A DNA stretch of 64,000 nt from contig OY970394.1 in assembly GCA_963720475.1 (NCBI GenBank), positions 744,001 to 808,000 of the forward strand, in the 5' to 3' direction. Shown here in pieces: positions 33,206-43,696 of the stretch. This DNA comes from G963720475 sp963720475. Its GTDB lineage: Bacteria > Actinomycetota > Thermoleophilia > Solirubrobacterales > Thermoleophilaceae. The position numbers were made by a program, and so were the translations under genes. Below the pieces are notes generated by a model that had not been told where the DNA came from, searched no databases, and was given only the letters and a program-made list of their open reading frames with translations. The number at the start of each line of letters is the position of its first letter. Position 1 is the first letter of the stretch.

Positions 33206-33814
33206 CTAAGCGGCCGCCAGGTACGGCTGCCAGACCTCCGGGATCCGCGGTGTCGCGACGTGGATGAAGATCGCGGCTCCCGGCGCCTTCGGGTTGCGCT
33301 TCGGATGCATGCCGGCCTGGCGCGGCAGGCGGTCGCCCTTGCGGCGGTTGCACGGCGCGCAGCAGGCGACGATGTTCTCCCACGAGGACGCTCCGCCCTT
33401 CGAGCGGGGAATCACGTGGTCCACGGTCAGGCTCGACCGCTCGGTGCCGCAGTACTGGCACGTCCAGCGGTCGCGCGCGAACACTGCCCGGCGGGTGATC
33501 TTGCGGCGGTGGGCGTCGCGCGGGATGCGCACGTAGGTGATCAGCCGGATGACGATCGGCCGCGGAAGTGTCATGCGCTCGGCGTGCAGGCTCGCGGCCG
33601 AGTGCTCGAGGATCTCGGCGCGCCCCTTCAACACGAGCACCGCCGCGCGCCGGACCGTGCAGACGTTGATCGGCTCGTACGACGCGTTCAGGACCAGCAC
33701 CCGGCTCTTCGTACCCCCGCGCTGCTCGGGCCGGATCCCCGGCAGCGCGGCGGCTGGCGCTGGGAGCTCGGCTCCCGCGCCTGGCTCAGCTACGGGTACG
33801 ACACGTACCGCCAC
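33206..33814 (-). CDS. HNH endonuclease family protein
   Basis: A 202-aa protein whose C-terminal half is an HNH domain: CQYCG, then the DHVIPRSKGGASSWEN core and CCAPCNRRKGDR, giving a CxxC...CxxC zinc site around the DH-N-N catalytic residues. An N-terminal region with VLNASYEPINVCTVRRAA is the conserved half of this widespread stand-alone actinobacterial family, whose biological role is not established. It need not be a restriction or homing enzyme: no methylase or intron is nearby. It lies 11 bp after pheA. Confidence 0.9.
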   Translation of the reverse strand: MAVRVVPVAEPGAGAELPAPAAALPGIRPEQRGGTKSRVLVLNASYEPINVCTVRRAAVLVLKGRAEILEHSAASLHAERMTLPRPIVIRLITYVRIPRDAHRRKITRRAVFARDRWTCQYCGTERSSLTVDHVIPRSKGGASSWENIVACCAPCNRRKGDRLPRQAGMHPKRNPKAPGAAIFIHVATPRIPEVWQPYLAAA

Positions 33815-33825
33815 GGTGCGCGAGT

Positions 33826-34671
33826 TTAGCGGCCGCCTTCCGCGTGGCGGACCGGATAGGACCCGAGCACGCGCAACTCCTCGACCCGCTTCCGCAGCCC
33901 GTCGAGTGCTTCGCTGACCGGTGCGCCGGTGTCGGCGCCGTCGAGATCGGCGAAGAACATGTAGTGGCCGAGCTGCCCTCGGCGGGGCCGCGACTCGATC
34001 TTCGTCAGGTTGACGTCGCGGTCGGCGAATTCGCCCAGGACCGCCACGAGCGCACCGGGAGAGTCGTCGTTGAAGCCCCAGAAGACGACCGAGGTTTTCG
34101 AAGCGGACGCGCTGTCAGCGTCGCCTTCGCGCGCGAGCCAGACGAAGCGTGTGCGGTTGTCGGGGTGGTCCTCGACTCCTGTTTCGAGCACCTCGCAGCC
34201 GTAAAGCTCGGCGGCAAGCTCCGAGCCGAGCGCCGCCCAGGGTTCGTCGGAGTCCGCGACCGCCCGCACGGCATCGGCGGTTGAGCCGGCCGACTGGCGG
34301 GCCGCCTGGGGTACCCGCTCGCGCAGGTAGCGGGCGCACTGCGACATCGCCTGCGCGTGGGAGACGACGCAGGTGATCTCGCCGAGGTCGATCACGCGGG
34401 CCGCGATCAGCGAATGCGAGATCGGGTGGACGACCTCCTCGACGATCCGTACGTCGGCAGCCTCGCCGGCGAGCGCGTCCAGCGTCGCCGTGACGGAGCC
34501 CTCGATCGAGTTCTCGATCGGGACGATCGCGCGATCGGCGTCGCCTGACTGGACGGCCATCACGGTCTCGTACACGGTCGGGTAGGCGAGCTCCTCGACG
34601 TCTCCGGGCGCGCTTGCCCTGAGCGCCTCCTCGGTGAACGTGCCCGTCGGCCCGAGGAAGGCGACCCGCAT
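33826..34671 (-). CDS. pheA: Prephenate dehydratase
   Basis: A 281-aa monofunctional PheA that converts prephenate to phenylpyruvate. The catalytic region shows FLGPTGTFTEEAL, VPIENSIEGSV, VVSHAQAMSQC and the TRF-type motif NRTRFVWLA. A C-terminal ACT domain (about 190-270) carries the phenylalanine-binding ESRP motif (LTKIESRPRRGQLGHY), so feedback inhibition by phenylalanine is likely. The gene lies 5 bp after DUF4446 and 11 bp before the HNH gene. Confidence 0.96.
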   Translation of the reverse strand: MRVAFLGPTGTFTEEALRASAPGDVEELAYPTVYETVMAVQSGDADRAIVPIENSIEGSVTATLDALAGEAADVRIVEEVVHPISHSLIAARVIDLGEITCVVSHAQAMSQCARYLRERVPQAARQSAGSTADAVRAVADSDEPWAALGSELAAELYGCEVLETGVEDHPDNRTRFVWLAREGDADSASASKTSVVFWGFNDDSPGALVAVLGEFADRDVNLTKIESRPRRGQLGHYMFFADLDGADTGAPVSEALDGLRKRVEELRVLGSYPVRHAEGGR

Positions 34672-34676
34672 TAGTA

Positions 34677-35192
34677 CTACGCCGCCGCGCTCGGCCGCGA
34701 CCCGAGAGCGTTGTCGATCGCCTCGCGCTCCTCGGGCGATAGCTCGAGGTCCGACTCGCCACCGCGCACGGTCTTCACGTAGACGCGAGCGTTCTCGCGG
34801 TGGTGGATCGCGGAGATCACCACCCCGGAGCGGTGAGCGTCGAGCAGCGCGAGCGAGCTCGACTGGCGCCCCGACATCTCGCCGTAGGCGTCATAACGGA
34901 CGAGCGCGAGGTGGGCGACGCAGCCGTCGATCCGCCGCTCCGCGGTCTGCATCCGCTCATCGAGTCGCGTATGCGCCTCCTCGACCCAGTCGCGCAGGTC
35001 GGTGAAACCCACGCCGACGCGCTCGGCATAGGCGACGAGGTCCTGCTGGCCGGTGGCGCCGAGGATCGCGCTCTGGGCCGCCTTGACGCGCCGCAGACGT
35101 ATCGCGACTACGACGACGAGGATCAAGGCAACGACCGCGACCGCAACGGCCGCGAGCGCCACGATCCCGCTCGTGGTGGTCAGCTCGTCCAC
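34677..35192 (-). CDS. DUF4446 membrane protein
   Basis: A 171-aa protein with one N-terminal transmembrane helix (about 8-32, rich in Val/Ala) and a soluble DUF4446 domain (about 70-160) with VRYDAYGEMSGRQSSSLALLD and GVVISAIHHRENARVYVK. The family is widespread in Gram-positive bacteria, often near parB or peptidoglycan genes, with no known function. It ends 5 bp before pheA. Confidence 0.88.
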   Translation of the reverse strand: MDELTTTSGIVALAAVAVAVVALILVVVVAIRLRRVKAAQSAILGATGQQDLVAYAERVGVGFTDLRDWVEEAHTRLDERMQTAERRIDGCVAHLALVRYDAYGEMSGRQSSSLALLDAHRSGVVISAIHHRENARVYVKTVRGGESDLELSPEEREAIDNALGSRPSAAA

Positions 35193-35222
35193 GCGCGGCA
35201 GGTTAGCGATGCCTGCGACGCT

Positions 35223-35330
35223 CTAATGAGCGCGCGAGACCAAGCATGGGAAGGAATCGGGCGGCGACGTGTGCTACGCACACGAGCCGCTCGATGACGC
35301 GGCCAGGCGCCGGTCGCAGCCGCTCATTAG
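35223..35330. repeat. Inverted repeat with 10-bp arms enclosing a hairpin
   Basis: CTAATGAGCG (35223-35232) and CGCTCATTAG (35321-35330) are perfect inverse copies about 90 bp apart. Between them is a smaller perfect hairpin, CGTGTG/CACACG (35268-35284). The right arm overlaps the stop codon of the minus-strand gene at 35327. The 134-bp gap may form a folded 3' end or a processing element; it holds no gene that I can see. Confidence 0.4.
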
Positions 35331-36427
35331 CCGCGGGTGAAGATCGCCGGGTAAGTCGCCGTGTTGTTGCTGCTGTCCTCTTCGCCCGGCACGTCGGCCA
35401 CGGTCACCTTGATCTCCAGCGCGCGGCCGGTCGGCGGGTTCTGCGCGAGCGGGATCGAGGCGGTCTTGGTCTCACCGGCGGCAATCGAGGGGAGGGTGTC
35501 CTCGAGCTTGATCGGCTTGCCGCCACCGGTGATCTCGACGGTCACCTTGACGTTCTTCTCGTCGTTTTCGGCCTGGTTCTCGACCTCGACGTCGAAGCTG
35601 ACGTTCGACCCCGCCTGGATGTCGGCCGCTTGCTCCTCGGTGAGCTCTTGGCCGCCCGGCTTCACGGTCACGCTGCCGAGCCCGTTCCCGTGGCTGCCCG
35701 GAGCCGCCGGGCCCTTCGCCGTATCGCCGCCGCTCCCGGTCCCGATCCCGGTCACCTTCTCGAGCACGACGTCGGGCTGGAGCCAGTCGATGTTGGGGAG
35801 GAAGCGGCTGTCGGGAATCTTGATCCGGTTCTCGAGCTCTTGCTCCTCGAGACCCTTGCGCATGGCCGGGTAGAAACGGCGTACGTAGATCACATCGCTG
35901 GCGTCGAACAGGCGCATCTCACCGGCGATCTTCTTCGCCGCGTCGGCGCGGTTCCCGCGCACGCCCGCCTTCGGCGCCTCCGCCGCGATCGCCCTGAGCC
36001 CGTCGCGACGCAGCTCGAGCGCCTGGATCAGGTATGCGTTGGCGGAGTTGAGCTCGTCGGGGTGATCGAAGTTGCGCGCTCGGTCCACGTTCCGCGCCGC
36101 GTTCTGGCTCAGGGTGTTGAGGGCGTTCTCGATCCCGACCGGCTGGTCGCCGGCGCGGCCCTGGAGGGCCTTGAAGAGGTCCTTGCTCTGCTGGTTCGAT
36201 TGCGACAGGACGTCCTTGGTCTGCTCGACGTAGTCCTCGAACGCGCGCTCCTTGCGGGTGTCGAGACAGCTGCGGATGCCGAGCACGAGCAACACGAGGA
36301 CGAGCAAGCCAGCGCCGATCGCGATCGAACGACGCACGAGGAGCGTTTGGCGATCTGCCGCCGCTCCCCCGGGCCTGTGCACGGAGTCGCGCTGTGGCGC
36401 CGGATCGTTGTCTTCAAAGAAGGACAA
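35327..36427 (-). CDS. Membrane-anchored extracytoplasmic protein with a C-terminal CARDB-like domain
   Basis: A 366-aa protein: cytoplasmic head (about 1-32), one transmembrane helix (about 33-51, SIAIGAGLLVLVLLVLGIR), a helical extracytoplasmic region (about 60-215, with repeated Gln/Asn/Leu heptads), a Gly/Pro linker and a C-terminal beta-rich domain (about 265-366) with GSNVSFDVEVENQAEND and the closing ADVPGEEDSSNNTATYPAIF, typical of CARDB or Ig-like modules. It is divergent from the Ser/Thr kinase at 36547, with a 119-bp gap. Function unknown; an envelope role fits. Confidence 0.75.
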   Translation of the reverse strand: MSFFEDNDPAPQRDSVHRPGGAAADRQTLLVRRSIAIGAGLLVLVLLVLGIRSCLDTRKERAFEDYVEQTKDVLSQSNQQSKDLFKALQGRAGDQPVGIENALNTLSQNAARNVDRARNFDHPDELNSANAYLIQALELRRDGLRAIAAEAPKAGVRGNRADAAKKIAGEMRLFDASDVIYVRRFYPAMRKGLEEQELENRIKIPDSRFLPNIDWLQPDVVLEKVTGIGTGSGGDTAKGPAAPGSHGNGLGSVTVKPGGQELTEEQAADIQAGSNVSFDVEVENQAENDEKNVKVTVEITGGGKPIKLEDTLPSIAAGETKTASIPLAQNPPTGRALEIKVTVADVPGEEDSSNNTATYPAIFTRG

Positions 36428-36546
36428 GATGCGCTTGCTGGTGGCTCGTCAGGGCCGTCCCCGTGGGAGTATGACCGCTCGGGCGGCGGCGAAAACCCGG
36501 TTCTCGGTGGAGGGGGCGCATTGCCGCTGCAGAAGGAGAAGTCGCG

Positions 36547-38405
<1,859 letters not shown>

Positions 38406-38409
<4 letters not shown>

Positions 38410-39152
38410 GCGTCCTTCGCAACCTCGAAGCAAAGCTGGAAGGCCTCGTCGAGGGGGCCTTCAGCCGTGCCTTCAAGTCACGCGTCGAGCCCGTCGAGCT
38501 CGCGCGCAAGCTCGCCAAGGAGATGGACGAGCACAAGACAGTGTCGGTGTCGCGCACGTACGTGCCGAACGACTACACGATCTATCTCTCGCCGGGCGAC
38601 CGCGACCAGTTCGCCAGCTACGAGAGCGCTCTCTGCAAGGAGCTCTCGGACTACCTGCTCGAGCACGCTCGCACGGAGGGCCTTGCGCTCGTCACGCGGC
38701 CCGCGGTCTCGTTCCGCACCGACGAGCGGCTCGCCCTCGGCGAGTTCGGGATCCAGGCGCAGCTCGTCCGCCCGCCCGAGGAGGAGGGCGGCGAGCCGTC
38801 GCAGGGCGAGGCCGGGCACACGATGGTCTACTCGGCCGACAGCGAGGCGCGGCGGCTCGTGGAGCCGGCGAGGTCTGGACGAGCGCTGCTCGTAGGCGAG
38901 GGCCGGCGGACCGTGCTCAGCCCACCGGACGTCTCGATCGGCCGCAGCCGCGAGTGCGACATCGTCCTCGACGACCCGAACGTCTCCCGCAAGCATGCGG
39001 AGCTCCGGCTCGAGGGCGATGCGTGGGTCGTTGCCGACCTGGGCTCGACGAACGGGATCAAGGTCAACGGCAAGCGGATGGGCGAGGCCGCACTCGCCCC
39101 CGGTGACGAGATAACGCTCGGACTCTCCCGGCTCACGTTCGACCTGGAGTAG
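38406..39152 (+). CDS. fhaA: FhaA: DUF3662 and FHA domain protein
   Basis: A 248-aa protein read from ATG 38406, which overlaps the kinase stop. Residues about 1-115 are the DUF3662 domain (VEPVELARKLAKEMDEHK and VPNDYTIYLSPGDRDQF). Residues about 165-245 form an FHA domain with SIGRSRECDIVLDDPNVSRK and GSTNGIKVNG, which binds phosphothreonine. Mycobacterial FhaA binds phosphorylated MviN and affects peptidoglycan synthesis, so a similar link to the flanking kinases is expected. Confidence 0.95.
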
Positions 39153-39173
39153 CGGCGCCCGCGCGCGAGCCCG

Positions 39174-39647
39174 ATGGACGATCCGGTCGCACTCCTACTC
39201 AAGTTCGGCTTCCTCGCCGTGCTCTACCTGTTCCTGCTTTGGGTAGCGCGCAGCTCGCTGCGCGACCTCTCGCGCACGGAGGAGGCAGGGTCCTTGAGCG
39301 TCGGGGGCCCGGTCGGCGCTTTGCGGGAAGAGCGTGCCGAGATGCGCGACGCGATCTATCCAAAGCTCGAGGTCGTCGCAGCCCTCGGCCACGAGCCCGG
39401 CGACGAGCTCGATGTGAGCGACGGCGCTACGCTCGGCCGCTCCACCAACGCCGAGGTCAACGTGGATGACCCATTCGCGTCAGCCGCCCACGCGCGCGTG
39501 TTCGAGCGCGACTCGTTCATGTTCATCGAGGATCTCGGCTCGACCAACGGGACCTATCTCAACGGCAAGCAGCTGCGCCGCCCCGAGCAGCTGAGCGTCG
39601 GGGACACGATCAGGATCGGGGACACCGAGTACCGCTACCAGGAGTAG
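39174..39647 (+). CDS. fhaB: FhaB-like membrane FHA protein
   Basis: A 157-aa protein with an N-terminal transmembrane helix (about 5-24) and a C-terminal FHA domain: TLGRSTNAEVNVDDPFASAA, HARVFERDSFMFIEDLGSTN, GTYLNG. It follows fhaA at 21 bp and precedes the PP2C gene by 4 bp, the same order as in the mycobacterial fhaA-fhaB-pstP locus. It probably recognises phosphothreonine on its partner kinases at the membrane. Confidence 0.94.
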   Translation: MDDPVALLLKFGFLAVLYLFLLWVARSSLRDLSRTEEAGSLSVGGPVGALREERAEMRDAIYPKLEVVAALGHEPGDELDVSDGATLGRSTNAEVNVDDPFASAAHARVFERDSFMFIEDLGSTNGTYLNGKQLRRPEQLSVGDTIRIGDTEYRYQE

Positions 39648-39651
39648 CGCC

Positions 39652-40914
39652 GTGTCGCTGCGGATCGTCGAAGAGGCCGGCTTCACCGATGTGGGCCAGC
39701 AGCGGCACACGAACGAGGATGCGTTCTTCGCAGCGGCGCCGTTGTTCGCGGTCGCGGACGGGATGGGCGGGGCCCAGGCCGGGGAGGTCGCCTCCACTGC
39801 GGCGGTCGACGAGCTCTCGTCCGAGCGGTCCGGCGACGAGCCGCCGGAGACGCAGCTCGAGCAGCTGATCCGCTCCGCGAATCGCCGCATCTACGAGCTC
39901 GCACAGGCCGACGAGGCGCGCGCCGGGATGGGGACCACTCTCAGCGCGGTGCTCGTGTCCGACGGTGAGATCGCGATCGGCCATGTCGGCGACAGCCGCA
40001 TCTACAGACTGCGAGGGGAGGGCCTCGAGCGCCTGACGAGTGATCACTCGCTCGTCGAGGAGATGGTCAGGCAGGGCCGGTTGCGCCCCGAGGAGGCGGA
40101 GACCCATCCCCAGCGGTCGATCATCACGCGTGCGCTTGGTCCCGAGCCTGACGTCCAGGTCGACACGCTCACCTATCCCGCGCGGCCGGGCGACGTCTAC
40201 CTGCTCTGCTCCGACGGGCTGACGAGCATGGTGTCCGAGGACGAGATCGCCACGGTGCTGCGCTCGCGCTCGTCGCTCGACCAGGCCGGGCGCGAGCTGA
40301 TCGAGATGGCCAACGAGGCCGGCGGCAAGGACAACATCACGGTCGTCCTGCTGCGGCTGGAGGCCGCCGAGGAAGGCGCCGAGGAGGAGGACACGCTCAC
40401 CGGAGCGGAGGCCACCGCGGTCGGGGAGGCGCTCGCGGCCGCGCCGGTCGAGGAGGAGGAGGCTCCCGACGACGGCACGATGGTGATGAGCGCGGCCGAA
40501 GCCAAGGCCGCGCGACAGGCGGAGACCGACCGGCGCGCCCTGCGCGACGCTTCGTCGCCGGCCCGCTCCGCGCCCCGGAAGCGGCCGAAGGGCCCGGTCA
40601 CCGGCGCTCGCCGGGTGTTGCTGTGGGCGTTCGGGTTGCTGCTCGTCGTTGCGCTACTGGTCGGGCTCTACGTCGGCAGCCGGCAGTTCTACTTCGTCGG
40701 CACGAACGACCGCGCGACGGTGGCGCTCTACCGCGGCCTTCCGTACGAGCTTCCGCTCGGGATCAAGCTGTACTCGACCGACTACGAGAGCTCGACACCG
40801 GCGCGGGCGATCTGTGCTTCAAGGCGCAAGCAGATCCTCGATCACGAGCTGCGCAGCCGCGGTGACGCCGTCGACCTCGTGCGCCAGATTGAGCGCGGCC
40901 GCCTCGAGTGTTAG
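39652..40914 (+). CDS. pstP: PP2C-family Ser/Thr phosphatase
   Basis: A 420-aa protein beginning GTG 39652. The N-terminal PPM/PP2C domain (about 1-238) has the metal and phosphate residues in NEDAFFAA, VADGMGGAQAGE, GHVGDSRIYRL, SDGLTSMV and GGKDNITVVLL. An acidic Glu/Ala linker of about 80 residues leads to one transmembrane helix (about 320-340, LLWAFGLLLVVALLVGLY), then a roughly 78-residue extracytoplasmic tail. It is the only phosphatase seen for the three Ser/Thr kinases in the window. Confidence 0.95.
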   Translation: MSLRIVEEAGFTDVGQQRHTNEDAFFAAAPLFAVADGMGGAQAGEVASTAAVDELSSERSGDEPPETQLEQLIRSANRRIYELAQADEARAGMGTTLSAVLVSDGEIAIGHVGDSRIYRLRGEGLERLTSDHSLVEEMVRQGRLRPEEAETHPQRSIITRALGPEPDVQVDTLTYPARPGDVYLLCSDGLTSMVSEDEIATVLRSRSSLDQAGRELIEMANEAGGKDNITVVLLRLEAAEEGAEEEDTLTGAEATAVGEALAAAPVEEEEAPDDGTMVMSAAEAKAARQAETDRRALRDASSPARSAPRKRPKGPVTGARRVLLWAFGLLLVVALLVGLYVGSRQFYFVGTNDRATVALYRGLPYELPLGIKLYSTDYESSTPARAICASRRKQILDHELRSRGDAVDLVRQIERGRLEC

Positions 40915-40943
40915 CGAGAACCCTGCAAACCGAGGTATAGGAG

Positions 40944-42245
40944 ATGTCGGCGCGAACGCGTGAGCTGATCGGCCTGATCCCGGTGTCGCTGCTGGTCAGC
41001 GCCGGCTTTGCGGCGGTGCTGATCACACGCACCGACGACGTCTCGAACGCGACGGCGACCTACGGACTGATCTTCCTCGGCTCGTGCGTCTTCGCGCACA
41101 TCTTCATCCGCGCGCGGCTGCCCGACGCCGACCCCTACATGTTCCCGCTGGCCGCGCTGCTGGCCGCGTTCGGACTCGTCGAGATCTACCGCATCGACGC
41201 CGAGCTAGCGCGCGAGCAGGCGCAGTGGTTCATCTTCGGCTTGCTCCTGTTCTGCGCGACGATCGTCTTCCTGCGCGACATCCACGTTCTCGAGCGCTAC
41301 CGCTACACGATCGCGTTCGTCGGGATTTGCCTGCTGCTCGCGCCGCGGCTGCCGGGGATCGGCCAGCAGATAAACGGCGCGTTTCTGGCGGTCAAGATCG
41401 GCTCGATCCAGTTCCAGCCGGCCGAGTTCGGCAAGCTCGCGATCATCGTCTTCCTGGCGAGCTACCTGCGCGACACGCGCGACGTGCTCGTCCGCGGACG
41501 GTTGCCGCGCATCAGCCTCAAGCACATGGGCCCGCTGCTCGTCGTCTGGGGCGGCGCGATGCTGATGCTCGTCTTCATCCAGGACCTCGGCTCGTCGCTG
41601 ATGTTCTTCGCCGGCTTCCTCGCCCTGCTCTACGTGGCGACGAACCGACTCTCGCTGGTCGCCGCTGGGTTCGCGATGTTCGTCGCCGGCGCGACCTTCT
41701 TCGCCGGCCGGGTCGCGCACATCCAGGACCGCGTCGACATCTGGCAGGACCCGTTCGCGCGCGGCGTCGTCCAGGACGAGGGCTACCAGATCGCGAACTC
41801 GCTCTTCGCGCAGGCGGACGGCGGGCTTTTCGGGCGCGGCTTCGGTGAGGCGCTGCTCAACGTCCCCGGCGGCGGACCGTTGCTGCCGGCGCCGCACACC
41901 GATCTGATCTACGCCGTGATCACGAACGAGCTCGGGCTCTTCGGGGCGTGCGCGGTGATCCTCACCTACCTCCTGTTCACCGCGCGCGGCTTCAAGACGG
42001 CGATGCTGTCGAGCGACGAGTTCTCGAAGCTGCTCGCCGTCGGGCTGACGGCGGTGTTCGCCTTCCAGGTGTTCGTGATCGTCGGCGGCGTCGTGAAGGC
42101 GATCCCGCTCACGGGCGTGACGCTGCCGTTCGTCTCGTACGGAGGCAGCTCGATCGTCGCCAACTTCGTCCTGCTCGCGTTACTCCTGATCGTGTCCGAC
42201 GGCGCGCGGCGCGACCGCGCGAAAGTCCGCGGAGGTCTCGTGTGA
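40944..42245 (+). CDS. FtsW/RodA/SpoVE-family glycosyltransferase
   Basis: A 433-aa SEDS protein with about ten transmembrane helices. The conserved end is VSYGGSSIVANFVLLALLL, and an internal EFGKLAIIVFLASYLRD follows the usual pattern, with EGYQIANSLFAQADGGLFGRGFG further on. SEDS proteins polymerise lipid II; the partner class B PBP follows immediately, its start lying inside this gene's stop (GTGTGA). The locus fits a RodA-PbpA pair in actinobacteria; I do not decide between FtsW and RodA here. Confidence 0.94.
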   Translation: MSARTRELIGLIPVSLLVSAGFAAVLITRTDDVSNATATYGLIFLGSCVFAHIFIRARLPDADPYMFPLAALLAAFGLVEIYRIDAELAREQAQWFIFGLLLFCATIVFLRDIHVLERYRYTIAFVGICLLLAPRLPGIGQQINGAFLAVKIGSIQFQPAEFGKLAIIVFLASYLRDTRDVLVRGRLPRISLKHMGPLLVVWGGAMLMLVFIQDLGSSLMFFAGFLALLYVATNRLSLVAAGFAMFVAGATFFAGRVAHIQDRVDIWQDPFARGVVQDEGYQIANSLFAQADGGLFGRGFGEALLNVPGGGPLLPAPHTDLIYAVITNELGLFGACAVILTYLLFTARGFKTAMLSSDEFSKLLAVGLTAVFAFQVFVIVGGVVKAIPLTGVTLPFVSYGGSSIVANFVLLALLLIVSDGARRDRAKVRGGLV

Positions 42246-43696
42246 ACCGCCAGATCTGGCGCTTGTTCTGCGTGATCGTGCTGCTCTTCGGCGTCCTGAT
42301 CGGCGCGACCTCGTGGTGGACGGTCTTCCGCGCCGAGAGCCTCGAGGACAACACGGCCAACAAGCGGCCGCTGCTCGAAGAGCAGAAGATCCCGCGTGGC
42401 CTGATCCTCGCGCGCGACGGGTCGACGCTCGCCAAGAACCGCAAGCTCGGCTCGGGCGAGACGCTCCGCTACGTCCGCGAGTATCCGACGAACGATCTGT
42501 TCGCGCATACGGTTGGCTACTCGTACGTGCGCGAGGGCCGCAACGGCACCGAGCGCCACTACAACGACGATCTGACGGGGGAGGTCTCCGAGTTCAAGTC
42601 GATCCTCGACCAGATCTCGAGCACGAAGCGCGAGGGCGACGACCTGCGGACGACCCTCGACCCGCAAGCGCAGCAGACGGCGTTCCAGGCGCTCGGCGGC
42701 CAGAAGGGTGCCGTCGTCGCGATGGAACCAAAGACGGGCCGCGTACGGGTGATGGTCTCGGAGCCGAGCTACAACCCGAACGACATCCCCGAGCCCGGCT
42801 TTCTCACCCAGCTCAACAAGGACGACGAGAATCGTCCGCAGATCAACCGCGCCACCCAGGAGCGCTACCAGCCCGGCTCGACCTTCAAGGTGGTGACCGC
42901 GACGGCGGCGCTCGACAGCGGCAAGTTCACGCCGCAGTCGGTGCTCGACGGGCGCTCGGGGGTCGAGATCAGCGGCTTGCCGCTCGCGAACGCGGAGGGC
43001 TCGAGCCCCGGGCCGACGACCCTATTCGCCGCGCTGACCAACTCCGTCAACACGGTCTGGGCGCAGGTCGGCGAGCAGATCGGCCGCGAGACGCTCGTGA
43101 AGTACATGGACCGCTACGGCTTCAACGCCAAACCGCCGCTCGACTACCCCCGCGACCAGATGGTGGCGAGCGGCGTGTTCGCTGCGAGCAAGGGTCTTGT
43201 CGACGCGGACCAAGGGTTCGACGTCGGCCGTGTCGCGATCGGCCAGGGCGGCGGCGAAGGCGAGACGCAGGTGACCGCCCTCCAGATGGCGACGGTCGTG
43301 GCAACGATCGGCAACGGCGGCGTGAGGATGAAGCCGCGCTTGGTCGAAAAGGTCGTCGGTAAGGACGGTCGGATCGTGGAAGACATCGATCCCCAGAGGG
43401 CCGAGCGCGTGATGAAGCAGGAGACCTCCAAGGAGCTGACCGAGATGATGGCGAGCGTCGTCGAGTCCGGCACGGGCACGAACGCGCAGATGGGAGGCAT
43501 CGAGGTGGCGGGCAAGACCGGCACCGCCGAGGTGCGTACCCCCGACTGCCAGCAGAATCGGGCGTGGTTCATCGGGTTCGCCCCCGTCCAGGACCCGAAG
43601 GTCGCCGTCGCCGTCGTGGTGGAGTGCACAGCCGGTCAGGGCGGCCAGGAGGCCGCGCCGATCGCGAAACAGGTGATGGAGCAGCTGATCAAGTGA
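42242..43696 (+). CDS. pbpA: Class B penicillin-binding protein
   Basis: A 484-aa transpeptidase starting at GTG 42242 inside the preceding gene's last codons. It has one N-terminal membrane helix (about 4-25), a short dimerisation region, and the transpeptidase domain with the catalytic triad boxes PGSTFKVV (SxxK), TNSVNTVW (SxN) and AGKTGTAEV (KTG). The length and the position after the SEDS gene match actinobacterial PbpA (the mycobacterial homologue acts in septation/cell shape). Its 3' end overlaps pknB (GTGA). Confidence 0.95.
   Translation: MNRQIWRLFCVIVLLFGVLIGATSWWTVFRAESLEDNTANKRPLLEEQKIPRGLILARDGSTLAKNRKLGSGETLRYVREYPTNDLFAHTVGYSYVREGRNGTERHYNDDLTGEVSEFKSILDQISSTKREGDDLRTTLDPQAQQTAFQALGGQKGAVVAMEPKTGRVRVMVSEPSYNPNDIPEPGFLTQLNKDDENRPQINRATQERYQPGSTFKVVTATAALDSGKFTPQSVLDGRSGVEISGLPLANAEGSSPGPTTLFAALTNSVNTVWAQVGEQIGRETLVKYMDRYGFNAKPPLDYPRDQMVASGVFAASKGLVDADQGFDVGRVAIGQGGGEGETQVTALQMATVVATIGNGGVRMKPRLVEKVVGKDGRIVEDIDPQRAERVMKQETSKELTEMMASVVESGTGTNAQMGGIEVAGKTGTAEVRTPDCQQNRAWFIGFAPVQDPKVAVAVVVECTAGQGGQEAAPIAKQVMEQLIK

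Noticed and set aside
33206..33814. Homing endonuclease or restriction enzyme reading of the HNH gene
   Set aside because: No intron, intein, methylase or other defence gene is nearby and the flanks are housekeeping genes; it fits a stand-alone conserved family.
34995..35020. GGTGAAACCCAC as parS-like
   Set aside because: Half-site only, inside the DUF4446 coding region with no dyad symmetry.
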